Positions 10,301-19,243 of a stretch of 64,000 bases of DNA are shown piece by piece. The DNA is from Meloidogyne chitwoodi (taxonomy: Eukaryota; Nematoda; Chromadorea; Rhabditida; Meloidogynidae): NCBI GenBank assembly GCA_015183035.1, contig JACZZP010000008.1:186001-250000 (forward strand). Direction: 5' to 3'. A program made the position numbers and the translations under genes. The notes beneath the pieces are model-generated. The model was not told the DNA's origin. It saw only the letters and a program-made list of their open reading frames with translations, and made no database searches. Numbering within the stretch: the stretch's first letter is position 1; every line of letters begins with the position of its first letter.

Positions 10301-12981
10301 TGATAAAATAGAAGAATTAATGGAAAAAATGAGAAAGGCAAGAAGAAGACGTGTAAGAAACACAGCACTTATGGATATAGACAAAAGAAAATTAGAGATA
10401 AAACAAAAGCTGATAAAAGAAATGGAACCTAATAATAAATTAAAACAATTTCTCGAGGGTGATAACAGTTATGTTAAATTAATATTGATATGGTCCCGAT
10501 GTTATGAAAGAAGTAAAGAACTTCCGAAAATAGCATTGGATCTACCGGAATTGTTGGATGGACAAAAACAGCAATTATTAAAATTACGAATTGAAGAAGA
10601 TGAAGAACTAATCAAAAAATACGACATAAGAACTATTCCAACAATCCTAGTGTTTAAAACGGGAAAATTAGTAGAAAAAATAGAAGGATTTAATTCAGAA
10701 AAGATGAAAGAATTCGCAATTAAATATTCTAAAATAAAACGTAAATGATAATTATAATTGTTACCTTTTTTTTTTTGGTCAGGAATGTTGAAAAATTAAA
10801 AAAAAATTATTAATTTTTAAAATAATAATAAATATTAATAAATAAAACTATATCCTGATTTCGCGCTTTTTCATTTTAGCCAGTTCTATAATGTACTTTT
10901 CCCCCCTTAGGCTATGTATTTCCTTTATTTTTATAATAAATCATAAAACTATAAATTTATAAATATAATTTAATTTTTTATTAATAATAAAAAACTAAAT
11001 TATAATATAATTTAATTTTTTATATTAATAAAAAACTAAAATATATCAAGTTTATAGTCAAAATTTGCTGTATTTAAACCCCCAAATTTTGTATATATTA
11101 TATATCTATATATTATAATTTATATTATTATATCATTAAATAAATAAATATTATAGACTCTTATAGTCTTATTAATTGTATTTTAATTAAATAAATAAAT
11201 ATTATATAAATTTTAAATAAAATTGCTTATTTAAAATACTTAAATTTTAATAAAATTCTTAAATAAATTAATTAAATATTAATAAATTACTGGCGTTACA
11301 ACACTAGTTCCTCGGAAATTTTGCAACTTTTCCATTACTGGTTCAGTGCGATGTTTCGGCCTACTGTACCTGGAACATCTTCTAACTTTTCCAAAAATTG
11401 TTCAGTAGACCAAAACAATCCGTATTTTAATTGAAAAGCATTGAGTTGAATATTGTTAATTCCAAAAATATGTTCAATTTCCAATTCATCAAAAAGTTTG
11501 AGTGCTCCAAAGTCCCAAGTGTCAAAAAATGCCAAATCAAAATTTTGGTTTCTCAGATTTTCAATTATATCGTTTTTCTCAAGCAATTCTAAAATTAATT
11601 AAAATTATACAAAAAAGGAGCACAAGTCGGTCGGAACAACCAAAATATTATAAAATCAGAATATGCCCCCTTTAACTCTGAAAAAATCTTTCAAGTAGAA
11701 AACATTAAACTTTTCGCTAATTAAAACTCTGAAAATCTCTAAAATTTCATATCAGAGATTCATAGAAATTGAGAAATAATGTTTTTGTCAATGCTATCCC
11801 TTTAACATAAATAAAATTAAATTTTACCTTTAAAGACATTTACTGCCTCATTTTCGAGAATTGTTTTATCTTGTTCATAACCTCTTTGTATAAAATTGCT
11901 TGTAACTATTTTCTTTCTCATTAAAGATGATGCAAAGGTCGGTATGTAAAACTGCAAGTTCTGATCCGAATGTTCTGTTCCAACGCCAAACTTAGCTAAT
12001 AAAGATTTTTCATAATTTTTTCCTTTAATAATGTCAAAATCTTCATTTAATTCTTTAAGCAATTTTTCTGAAAAGTTGACAATTTGAAATGTATTTCCTT
12101 TTTGGTTATTAAAATTCATTTGATTAAATTCAGTTAATTTTTGATTGGAACTTTCTCCTTCTTTTTCAATTTCTTTAAATTCTTTATTTAAATATTTATT
12201 GAAATTTTCTTCTTCCATTGCGGTGTTTAGAATTAAAAAGTGCTTAAAATAAATTTAATTAAATAAATTGGTCGTGTTCGGAAAATTGGTCAGTGAAAAA
12301 ACAGTATACATATATAAAGTTAAAAAAACAAAAATGCATGAAAAAATACATGGTGCAAAATACATAAAAGTATTTGTGTATTTTTTTGTTTTTTATGAAA
12401 ATACGTTTTTGTATTTTCCAAAATGTATATTAAAAAACAAAAATACAAACAAAAATTTTGTAAAAACACAATACATCAAAAACACGAAAAAATTTCATGT
12501 GTTCTTGTGTTTTTCTTGTATTTTTGTTTTTTCTTTTGACATTATGTACTTTATTCACTGACCAATTTTCCGTGAGCCAAATGGGAACACTTTGTTTATG
12601 CTATCTCTGTCTGCCCATTATGTCCTATTGACCATTTGTAGGAAAGAAAGAATGGTCATAATTTGAGGGGAGAGGTAACTAACCAATAAATGTTTTATTT
12701 AAAATTTTAGAGTTGAAAAATTAAAATATTTTTTAAAAATAAAAATCCAAATTTTCAAATTTTTTTTTTCTTTATTGAAAATTCCATGTGAAAAAAATTA
12801 AATTACCCACCACATTAAACTTTCCAGATTTAGACAAAACATTAGCAAAAACACTATTCATTTTAAAATGCATATCGCTTAAGTTTGGAGCAACAACCAA
12901 AACCTTCTTTTTATCATTTGCTTCTGTTATAAGCATTAGAGAGGCATTGCCTAATAACAACAAAAGAGAGCGAAAAAACAT
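4388..12981 (-). CDS. UGT A: divergent secreted UDP-glycosyltransferase-like protein, 607 aa
   Basis: Eight exons with fully consistent phases: 12981-12811, 12242-11828, 11588-11370, 5949-5831, 5706-5531, 5434-5181, 4924-4588 and 4520-4388. A signal peptide (MFFRSLLLLLGNASLMLI) precedes KKVLVVAPNLSDMHFKMNS, the UGT N-terminal strand with its conserved His. FFDTWDFGALKLFDEL is the acceptor-domain core. VIMSIADCNKLL and LLLITNCSGNQVFEAIYEN..PYSDDQ match the nucleotide-sugar half. The UGT signature is degenerate: the usual T-H becomes T-N, but the final DQ remains. No C-terminal membrane anchor is visible, unlike typical nematode UGTs, so it is probably secreted. Intron 3 (11369-5950, 5.4 kb) contains a retrotransposon nested in a MITE, yet the coding phase across it is intact. 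Paralogue of D, with which it shares promoter sequence. Confidence 0.8.
6325..6841 (+). repeat. 5' LTR
   Basis: 517 bp, starts TGTTGAAAAATT and ends GGCGTTGCAACA. Differs from the 3' LTR by about one base near the end (GCAACA versus ACAACA) and one A in an early homopolymer. Contains a TTTTCCCCCC tract and long AT runs. Confidence 0.9.
7229..9928 (+). CDS. Retrotransposon Gag-protease polyprotein (BEL/Pao), 899 aa
   Basis: The single ORF reads, in order: an N-terminal helical region; the BEL/Pao Gag core beginning KLPTLQIKRFSGDRKNWIEF (about residues 170-380, DUF1759-like); five RPNF tandem repeats (~365-385); two to three Cys-rich zinc knuckles (CIFCGNNHWSDKC, CTRCFKRNHRSANC, CYYCKGKHHSALC; ~430-500); and a retropepsin-like domain with IDPGSQRSFV and DILIGMDLWHEI (~565-720). 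The remaining ~180 residues are Lys-rich with a hydrophobic segment near 790-810 and do not resemble reverse transcriptase. The frame is intact across 2.7 kb. It probably makes the particle and processes it, relying on an autonomous relative for copying. Confidence 0.85.
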   Translation: MSAPIKLAIIGAIKGLSRIRTAKNFNILIDEDDSSQMLMVKYEAICNRIINEIEIAEGYLCEMRSALSNWTDLLRKLPSDERNSANEDFQKFQEDRKMDSVIETVELMIRELRDHHSDLSVQTKVYASKAEKEKRAEELKHAKALHSAAPAQTSQATVPVTKPISSIYKLPTLQIKRFSGDRKNWIEFYESFRCAVDSSTGSDIEKLTLLRNLVDGEAKELIAGFRLEAKNYKEALQMLKDQYGDKEAYIRSLHSRLANLKNCTTLNDVKKFSLDLERLSREMKNAGEDIEGPSVYLMLERKLNKPFLRTVLTKKAENPADWTTNHFIATLLEALQKESAIQEVMTEYEHEQRQFRPNFRPNFRPNFRPNFRPNFQIKRPSPTSDVKEEFTYAAISQNKEFNHINQQSNQQFVPKRYMNNSTQKLKPICIFCGNNHWSDKCQKIINPKARLQMIKDKGLCTRCFKRNHRSANCWNSTTCYYCKGKHHSALCFQKNSNMIQIAERQGNVVTPANGDQTNAINYETTQTNVVNERNSKALLMTLEATVFNPARPHLSKKALIFIDPGSQRSFVSAKLADYLQLPIIDKEKCKLTSFGEKRAKEYISDLVRINLLCQGGDKISVVMNKLNFLVNPLPHYNLKEISKEELNQVKFNAEAEYRQPDILIGMDLWHEINVNKKTTLPSGFTISYSRLGQILSGAGKIEETISSHTIYAASVYVNPMNTGRNKKDLKKKKLIKEKKKIQPENIKEINLNVAFSGSNLGKIEITSASTEKIEAKQNLAKNILTKENNGKTKFFKIIYYILLMLIIFKHLLYNSNSYFHILTRDEQQIQLQNNNINVYRTRLHNNATEFRKNYLANSTEKLNKEVIQTSLSAENLDNQLPNWKRRLKNINIDMPRPVG
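10000..10082. repeat. Three tandem ~27-bp units ending in GGCGCC
   Basis: Inside the retrotransposon, between its two ORFs, the unit AACCCACTAAATGGCGCCAA occurs three times with slight variation. Function unknown. Confidence 0.6.
10218..10748 (+). CDS. Coiled-coil plus thioredoxin-like ORF inside the retrotransposon, 176 aa
   Basis: Residues 1-80 are highly charged and helical (coiled coil, with RKARRRRVR). Residues ~85-176 resemble a thioredoxin fold: VKLILIWSRCYERSKELP sits where the strand and the WCGPC loop are expected, and EEDEELIKKYDIRTIPTILV followed by FKTGKLVEKIEGF matches the family's YxIRxxPT...F..G second half with its cis-proline. The active-site CxxC is reduced to a single Cys (RCYERS), so redox activity is unlikely. 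It lies between the Gag-protease ORF and the 3' LTR. It may be a captured host gene fragment. The family assignment is by eye. Confidence 0.6.
   Translation: MNQQKLKKEVDLIQNRIEEKSKMIKKDSDKIEELMEKMRKARRRRVRNTALMDIDKRKLEIKQKLIKEMEPNNKLKQFLEGDNSYVKLILIWSRCYERSKELPKIALDLPELLDGQKQQLLKLRIEEDEELIKKYDIRTIPTILVFKTGKLVEKIEGFNSEKMKEFAIKYSKIKRK
10786..11303 (+). repeat. 3' LTR
   Basis: 518 bp, TGTTG...CAACA, matching the 5' LTR almost base for base. The purine tract before it (GGTCAGGAA) is short. Confidence 0.9.
12280..12571. mobile_element. MITE with GGAAAATTGGTCAGTGAA inverted ends, in UGT A intron 1
   Basis: The left end GGAAAATTGGTCAGTGAA is mirrored by TTCACTGACCAATTTTCC at the right. The interior is a run of ATACAAAAACA-type words on both strands, giving a foldback. 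Related copies are at 36757 (UGT D intron 5) and, fragmentary, at 44870. The paralogous intron of D lacks it. Confidence 0.75.
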
Positions 12982-13314
12982 TTTCTAAATTAAAATTTAA
13001 TTAAAAGAACAATATTTATTTATAGTAAAGCGATAGTGATCAATTCCAGAAAATAATAAAAGATTGTGAGGGAGATTGATTCTGAAAACTTTCCAAAAAA
13101 CAAGGCTGTAATCCACTTAACCATCCCACTCTCACATAAAACTTTCTTCTTTTCTTTTATTAACTAGGCTAGAAGAAAACAAAACTTTCCGGAACTACAG
13201 TATCCACAAAATAAAACTTAAACTAACCTTAACAAAGCAACTTGTTTGTAAACAATTGTTTGAGTTATTTGAGGGTAATTTATATGTAAAGTTAAAATGA
13301 GAGTGATTTGAGTG
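12982..13314 (-). promoter_or_regulatory. UGT A promoter segment shared with UGT D
   Basis: Reading away from the ATG, this tract closely matches (inverted) 34083-34414 upstream of D, including the AAACAATTGTTTACAAACAAGTT stretch and GGTTAAGTGGATTACAG. Conservation between the two paralogues suggests it was copied with the gene and may include the core promoter. No TATA box stands out. Confidence 0.55.
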
Positions 13315-13322
13315 GAGTTTTG

Positions 13323-13844
13323 GGTAATACCAAGGCTTCTCCCCCCTATTTTTTCATTTTTTTATTTTTTAATTTTTTGCATTATTTTTTCCTTTGTTTT
13401 TGCTTCTAGCAAACTTCTCAATCAAAAAAGGAGTAATTTTTATTCAGTACGTTCACAAGGATAAAATAATGAAACATGGTGCCAAAAATTATAAATACAT
13501 TTGAACACATCTCTGAAAAAATTCAACCAGTTCGGTAGTGTTGTTTGACTAATTCCGGTTTCGAACTGCAACTCTTCGTATTTAGTACGAGCCATGCATC
13601 GAAATTGTTGTGGAAACGTAGTTTTTCATGCAGAGCAATAGAATTAAATGTTTTAAGTTGATCCATATTGATAAAATATTGATAAATAAATGAGAATATA
13701 AACTTTTTTCACATTTATCATAATGTTATATACCAAAAAATTAATCCTTTCTACTTGCCCGAAGCAAAAACAAAGGAAAAAATAATGCAAAAAATTAAAA
13801 AATAAAAAAATGAAAAAATAGGGGGGAGAAGCCTTGGTATTACC
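13323..13844. mobile_element. 522-bp hAT-like MITE with ~85-bp terminal inverted repeats
   Basis: Ends GGTAATACCAAGGCTTCTCC... and its reverse complement match over ~85 bp. It is flanked by the perfect 8-bp duplication GAGTTTTG (13315-13322 and 13845-13852). The orthologous position upstream of UGT D (near 34075) reads as one uninterrupted copy of GAGTTTTG, i.e. the empty site. No transposase is encoded. Confidence 0.9.
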
Positions 13845-14253
13845 GAGTTTTGAATTTCCTTTTATATGAATTTTAATGGGATTGGGATAATCGTTGAATT
13901 GTTGATAGTCTTCGCATTTTGAACTTGATCTATGCTCAACTATTTCTTTACACTTCATTTTAGATATATTCTAAAATAAATTAGAGAAAATTAATTTTGG
14001 CATTTTTATTATCTTCTCTGACGAGAATGGGATTTTAAAGTCTGAGAATTATTTAAATTTTAGACAACTTTTAAGTAAAATAAACATTTATGAGATAGAA
14101 AAATAAAATGACAAACCTTTCTATTGGAATATTTACGATATTAAAAAAAACTTTTTTAAACTCAAAAGGCATAGAAGAAACTGTATAAAATAAACAGACT
14201 CTAAAGATCTCTTTTATTCATTTTATTTTCAAACATCAATCAAGTGCCTTTCA

Positions 14254-14280
14254 CACATTCACGTGTTTCACGTGAATGTG
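14254..14280. promoter_or_regulatory. 27-bp perfect palindrome with two CACGTG boxes
   Basis: CACATTCACGTG-TTT-CACGTGAATGTG, upstream of UGT A. A diverged counterpart with both CACGTG boxes (TTCACGTGAAACACGTG) is at ~33627 upstream of UGT D. CACGTG is the canonical E-box/bHLH core; paired sites kept in two diverging copies suggest regulation, but this is inference. Confidence 0.45.
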
Positions 14281-14540
14281 TGAATGGGAAAGGGCATTTA
14301 TTCAATTCTTTATCAAATCTGCCGTTATGGTTTTCACATGTTTATTCCTATTTTGTGTCTTTTGCTCAAAGAGCAATAGAAAGGGCATTCGCATGCTTCT
14401 TAATCGATGGAAAGATAAATTTAAAAATTTTAAAAGGACATTGAAAAATAATTTTTTAGATAATTTTTTATTTAAATATATTAAATTAATACAATACAAA
14501 ACTTTTTAAAAGAATACTTATTTATTTATTAGAAAAAGGC

Positions 14541-14756
14541 ATCTATGCAAAGGTTCCAAAATTTCCACAAAACTAGTTCCAGTTTCGGAACTGCATTTTT
14601 AATTTTCATTGTTCCAGTCACGAAACTATTGTGGGGTGAGGAACTAGTTCCAGTTCCAGAAATTTGTTAGTTCCGTAGTTCCAGTTCCAAACCAGTTCAA
14701 GAAATTTGGTAGTTCCATGGTTCTATTTCCGGAACTGGAACTTTTGCATCACTGGT
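14541..14756. mobile_element. GGAACT foldback element, copy 2
   Basis: Same GTTCCAGTTCCGGAAC-rich palindrome as at 6155, ending TTTTGCATCACTG. No clean target duplication could be read. Confidence 0.65.
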
Positions 14757-15098
14757 TATCTTATGAAAGAGTAAAACAATATTTATCACAAAGGAAATAA
14801 AATAAGATGAAGTTGGAGAAATAGGAATAATGAAGATTAAGCAATGGAACAATATTTATAATTGAAAAATGTGGAGACCAGGGTGAACCTCTTATAGTAA
14901 ATAAAATAGTGCTTTTATAGTAGCGCAAATCCACAACACATACAAAGCTTTCTGAGCTCTTCAACTGAAACATCATTCACTTGGAGCATATCGCAAAGGT
15001 AAAAAATAGTATTAAGACAATAATAATAAAAAAATAATTTTTAAAAACTACTTTATCGTTAAAAATAAATGTTTAAAATGGTTATATAAATATAAATG

Positions 15099-15441
15099 TT
15101 GGCTCTACTTCACTTTATGAGACTAATCGAACATTATAAGTCCAATGAAAGTTTATGAGTCCAATCAAAATTTATGAGTCCAAACGATTTTGTTAAGGAA
15201 TTAGTCTCATTTAGTGATTACAATAATGGTCTCGGTGACGTTTACGCGTCCCGCTTTCAGTTTTTTTTAAAAATCGGGATGAAACTAGGACGGAATTACC
15301 TATTTTTATTCAAAAAATGAAAAAGGGACCCGGAAACGTGACCGAGACCAATTATTGTAATTACTAAATGAGACTCTAATTCCTTAGCAAAATCGTTTGG
15401 ACTCATAAACTTCCATTTTGACCCATAAAGTGTAGAGCCAA
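15099..15441. mobile_element. 343-bp foldback element inserted in the 28-bp minisatellite
   Basis: Left end TTGGCTCTACTTCACTTTATG and right end CATAAAGTGTAGAGCCAA are inverted. Inner arms also pair (GGTCTCGGTGACGTTTACG with the GAAACGTGACCGAGACC side). It interrupts ATAAATG/ATGTTTTTG of the minisatellite unit, giving a possible 3-bp ATG duplication. No coding capacity. Confidence 0.75.
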
Positions 15442-15660
15442 ATGTTTTTGTATTTTGTTTTTTATAAATGTTTTTGTATTTTGTTGTTTTTATAAATGTT
15501 TTTGTATTTTGTTGTTTTTATAAATGTTTTTGTATTTTGTTGTTTTTATAAATGTTTTTGTATTTTGTTGTTTTTATAAATGTTTTTGTATTTTGTTGTT
15601 TTTATAAATGTTTTTGTATTTTGTTGTTTTTATAAATGTTTTTGTATTTTGTTGTTTTTT
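15442..15660. repeat. 28-bp minisatellite, about 8 copies, 3' of UGT B
   Basis: Same unit and orientation relative to the gene as at 4165. It begins right after the foldback element and stops ~60 bp from the gene B stop codon. Confidence 0.9.
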
Positions 15661-15716
15661 AAATCAGTTAAAGATAGAATAATTGAGATTTATTTTTAAA
15701 TACATATGTAAAATCC

Positions 15717-16331
15717 TCAATATAAAACATTATTTTCAGTCACCACCAACATTTCACCACCATTTTCAACAACTTTCAACACTTCATTAATGAAAATATT
15801 TTCTGGTGATTTTTCTGGGTCTTGCAACTTGTTAAGCAAATATTCATGAGCTGCTTGCATATTTTTCTTGCACCTAAAAATTAAAACATAATGTCACACA
15901 ATTATTTTTTGAAAAATATATTACATGTTTGAATCATCCTCATTAAACAATTCAGTTAGGACATCTTTAATTTCATTGAACGATTCTGTTTCTTTATGAT
16001 GATGTATCATGTTAAAGCTCAAGGAAGGTGCAATAATATTATCTCTACAAAGTTGTCTTTCTCTTTTTGGAGAGTCGCTCCTAGTATGAGATTTGCTCAC
16101 GGAAGTGCTACCTTTGCTAACACCTTCATTTTGTGTTTTTCTTAAATTATGATGACTTGGCCCACTTTTTGAGCTACCAGTTGATCTGTCAAGCTCAGAA
16201 TGTTTAAGTTGCAAAGCTTCAGAAATATAAAATTGATCAACAAAATAAGGCAAACACAAAAGTTGAACATTAGCATAAATTGCTTCAATAACTTGGTAAC
16301 CACTGCAGTTGGTGACAAGCTCTTTAATCAA
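15717..16331 (-). pseudogene. UGT B: 5'-truncated UGT-like paralogue (last two exons)
   Basis: Only the C-terminal third remains. An exon equivalent to A exon 7 (16319-15925) reads LVTNCSGYQVIEAIYANVQL...YFVDQFYISEAL, then a Ser/Lys-rich insert, then NIIAPSLSF. It is followed by the final exon 15873-15717 (CKKNMQAAHEYLLNKL...). Phases across the intron are correct and there are no stops. Homology to A ends abruptly in mid-exon at ~16319, and the sequence upstream (16320-16400) instead matches 33420-33501 beyond the neprilysin gene. An ATG at 16331 could open a short protein, but no signal peptide or N-terminal domain is present, so I regard it as a duplication fragment. Confidence 0.75.
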
Positions 16332-16540
16332 TTGAGATTGATATTTTAAATTTTAAAAGGGCAATGGAAATTGATTTTTTTGAGAATTTTTTTAAATTTA
16401 ATATATTTAACTTTATTAAATTACTACGATAAAAAAGTTTCTAAAATAATATTTAACAGTTAGAAACATTTCAAGTTTAGGTAATCAAGCTAATTAACAT
16501 TTGAAACAATTTTAAATAATTTAAAAGAAAAATAATTATT

Positions 16541-16622
16541 GCCTCAGTAGCTCAGTCGGTAGTGTTTCTGATTCTGGTGAGGAGCGATTTTGAGTGACGC
16601 AGGTTCGAAGACTGCCGGTGCC
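16541..16622 (+). repeat. Degenerate tRNA-like sequence (pseudo-tRNA or SINE head)
   Basis: GCCTCAGTAGCTCAGTCGGTAG has a good A-box and CGCAGGTTCGAAGACTG a B-box, but the anticodon arm is expanded and the acceptor stem does not pair. It shares the same ends with the copy at 60505-60575. Both sit beside UGT-like genes. Confidence 0.55.
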
Positions 16623-17064
16623 AAGCTTATTTAAATCATCTTTAAAAAGGTTTATTTTATTTTATTTTGAACACCAATTTTTTACAAAATTGTTTTTTTA
16701 TTTCTGGATTTAATTACAAATTCTAACATAATAAAAAAATAAAATATGTATAGGTAGGTGTATTGTCTCTCTTTCGTCATTCCTCTCATTTTTAAATGCC
16801 TCAAAAAATGTTTCTTTGCTTTAAGCTTTTGCTTATTGTTTCTCCGTTCATTTTTTACCTTTTTTAATATTTTATTCATTTTTATAATTAAAATATTAAA
16901 TTTCAGAAGAAGACGACCTTTCATTAAAATTGATAGAATATGTAATTATATATTTATTTTAATACAAAATTTGGTCCAAAATAAATGGTTTAAATCTATT
17001 TTTTAGTTAAATTATTCACTAAAATCTAGGCCTTTCAATTTTATTTAAATTTAATTTTTTTAAA
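16623..17064. other. AT-rich spacer
   Basis: Only shadow frames on both strands; nothing supported. Probably holds the promoter of the downstream receptor gene. Confidence 0.35.
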
Positions 17065-19243
17065 ATGTCCTTATCCTCTACCCCTTCCCTCTACAACGAT
17101 GACTCAAACTCAGGTCCAAGCGGCTACGATGACAACCAACTAATTGCTTTAATAAGATTCCATAGCATTGATATAATTGTAATTTTGTGTATTTTTTAAT
17201 TTAAAAATTTTTTAAAGATTGGTGGAATTTCTTCTTTTCTGTGTGCACTGACTCTGCTGGTCTTTATTTCTTCAAAACAATTTTTCCTGCATAATAAAGT
17301 TTTTAATTATTTTTTAATTTTAAAAATAAAAAAGAAAGTTTAAAATTTAGTTGCTAGCATTATTAGCATTAGCCGACCTTTTTACAAGTATTGGAGTTTT
17401 GGATTTAGGCTTAATGCGTAAGGCATTGTTTACTACTGTTATGGAGACTAGCAGAGTGCCTGTTGAGGTTTTTAATTTTTTTAAAATTAAAAAAATTTTT
17501 TAATGTCAAAATTATTCAAAATACTATAAACACAAAAAATTTAAAAATTAATTTTTTTTAATAAATATTAAGACATCGTGGACTTGCGCAGGCAAACCCT
17601 TTGTTTATCTTCGCTTATTAGGAGCTCTAATACCGCCTGGAATTGTTTTTTGGATTAGCATTGAACGTTTTGTTGCTGTTTTTGCTTCTGATTTTTATAG
17701 AAAACATATAATAAAACAGTTAGGATTTAAATTAAAATTGGACAGTTCAGTGCCAAATTTGGACGGTTCAGTGTCATTACTGGACGGTCACCTAAAAACT
17801 GTTGTTCTAATCTGGACTGTTCAATTCGAATACGGGACGGTTCAGTGCCAAATATAGTGCCGCACTGAAACGACCTTTAGGCTCTCTTTATTAATTATTC
17901 TCTTAATTTAAGTCAAAATATCCCTTCATTGTCCATTATCACCTATACAATTATTGCAGTGGGCACTGCTTATACAATAGCCTGGTTAAACAAAAATAAA
18001 GGCGCTGTAGAAGCTTATTGTGGCAGAAAAGTTGCTTTTACTAAAGGTTATACAACTTATGTTTACTTGGCTGATGTCTTGGGATTTGTGATTGCGTGAG
18101 TTAATAAATTTTCTAAACGTTAAAAAGCAGAGAAATTAGTTCTGCGCTGAAATGACGACCTTAAAATAAAAGTGAAAACCCTTCGCTCTGAACTGACCAC
18201 CTTAGAAATGTTTATAAATAAGTATTACAGCTTTAACTTTCAGACTTTTGGTCAATTGCATAACTCTTTGCCGTCTAGGTCATTTATACGCGGAACGTGA
18301 AAATCGTTTTGAAGTGAAAAAGCAAGTTAGACGAATTCATTATTTATTGTTAATATCGATAATGTCAACGCTTACTGTTGCAATTCCTAATGGTATTTCT
18401 CTAATTTCTGCTTGGTTTGGACGTGTAAGTGTGGAATAAAAATAGTTTAAGTTTAAAAATATTTTTCAAAACACTGGACGGTTCAGTGCCAAAAAATAAT
18501 TTTTAAAATTTTGACGTTTCACTGCTAAAGAATTTTTTTAAAATTATGGATGTTTCAGTACAAAAGAATTTTTCCAAAATTATGGACGTTTCAGTGCCAA
18601 CTTTTAAAGAATATTTTTACAGTTAAACATCGCTCTATCTGACCCAGCTAATTGGATGATTGCCGCAAAATGTTCTATAAATTTATTTATTTATCTTGTC
18701 CTAAAAGCTGTAAAAAGGAAATATTTTTTTATTTTATAATATTTTAAAGGATTTTCGTCAACGAGTTTATGAAATTTTGGGATGTTTGAGTGTTGATGAT
18801 TACCAAGATAAAGGACGAGTATTTGGAAATACTGTAAGAGACTTTGTAAAAATTTTTTATTTTTATGAAAAATTATATTAAATTTTTTGGAAAACATTAA
18901 TTTTTAGGCCAGTTGAGAGCCAAAATTTTTAGGTCAGTTGAGTGCCAAAATTTTGAGTGCCAATTTTTAGAGTTTAATTTTTTTGGTTAAAAACATTAAA
19001 AAATTAAAATTTTTGCACTCAACCGACCTCAAAATTTAATTTAAGAGTACCAATGCTCAAACACCTAAAAATGTCCCTAACAACACCTTGCCAATGAATA
19101 ATCTGGGTAAATCAATTGCTACAGCAGACAATTTGGCTTCTGATAATATAATAAATCCTGCTGAAAAGCAAAGACGTACAAGTGCAAGAAAGGCATGGAC
19201 AACAAATTCACAATTTCATTTTGAGTCTCTTGAACATATTTAA
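17065..19243 (+). CDS. Seven-transmembrane serpentine receptor, 396 aa
   Basis: Nine exons in phase: 17065-17178, 17218-17298, 17351-17467, 17573-17718, 17913-18095, 18244-18424, 18623-18709, 18750-18833 and 19046-19243. The short Ser/Asn-rich N-terminus is followed by hydrophobic segments and WISIERFVAVFASDFYRKH, which matches the ERF...DFYR signature after TM3 of nematode chemoreceptors (in the place of DRY). Later come SIITYTIIAVGTAYTIAWL, ADVLGFVIALLVNCITLCRL, LLLISIMSTLTVAIPNGISL and a Ser/Thr/Asn-rich tail. It is probably a plasma-membrane G-protein-coupled chemosensory or neuropeptide receptor; I cannot assign a subfamily. Introns carry repeated GGACGGTTCAGTGCC words. Confidence 0.8.

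Larger units (their letters stand above)
6325..11303 (+). mobile_element. BEL/Pao-type LTR retrotransposon, apparently pol-less
   Basis: Two near-identical LTRs (6325-6841 and 10786-11303), each TGTTG...CAACA, bracket a ~3.9-kb interior. The target-site duplication is CTAG (6321-6324 and 11304-11307). A possible primer-binding site, TGGGGGCTC, lies just inside the 5' LTR. The interior encodes a Gag-protease ORF of the BEL/Pao type and a second, thioredoxin-like ORF. I see no reverse transcriptase, RNase H or integrase region, so it looks non-autonomous. Near-identity of the LTRs suggests a recent insertion. Confidence 0.85.
6155..11340. mobile_element. GGAACT foldback element (hAT-like MITE), copy 1, split by an LTR retrotransposon
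   Basis: A palindromic element rich in GTTCCAGTTCCGGAAC begins CAGTGATG at 6155 and ends CATTACTG at 11340. It is flanked by a perfect 8-bp duplication GTTCAGTG (6147-6154 and 11341-11348). Eight-bp duplications are typical of hAT transposons. The middle is interrupted at 6325-11303 by the LTR element. Related copies are at 14541, 43834 and 57849. Confidence 0.8.

Noticed and set aside
12268..12561. 97-aa ORF on the plus strand
   Set aside because: It spans the low-complexity interior of the GGTCAGTGAA MITE.
13653..13958. Minus-strand ORF of 101 aa in the UGT A upstream region
   Set aside because: Most of it is the MITE; the homologous D region does not keep the frame.
16541..16622. Functional tRNA gene
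   Set aside because: A- and B-boxes are present, but the acceptor stem fails to pair and the anticodon arm is too long.
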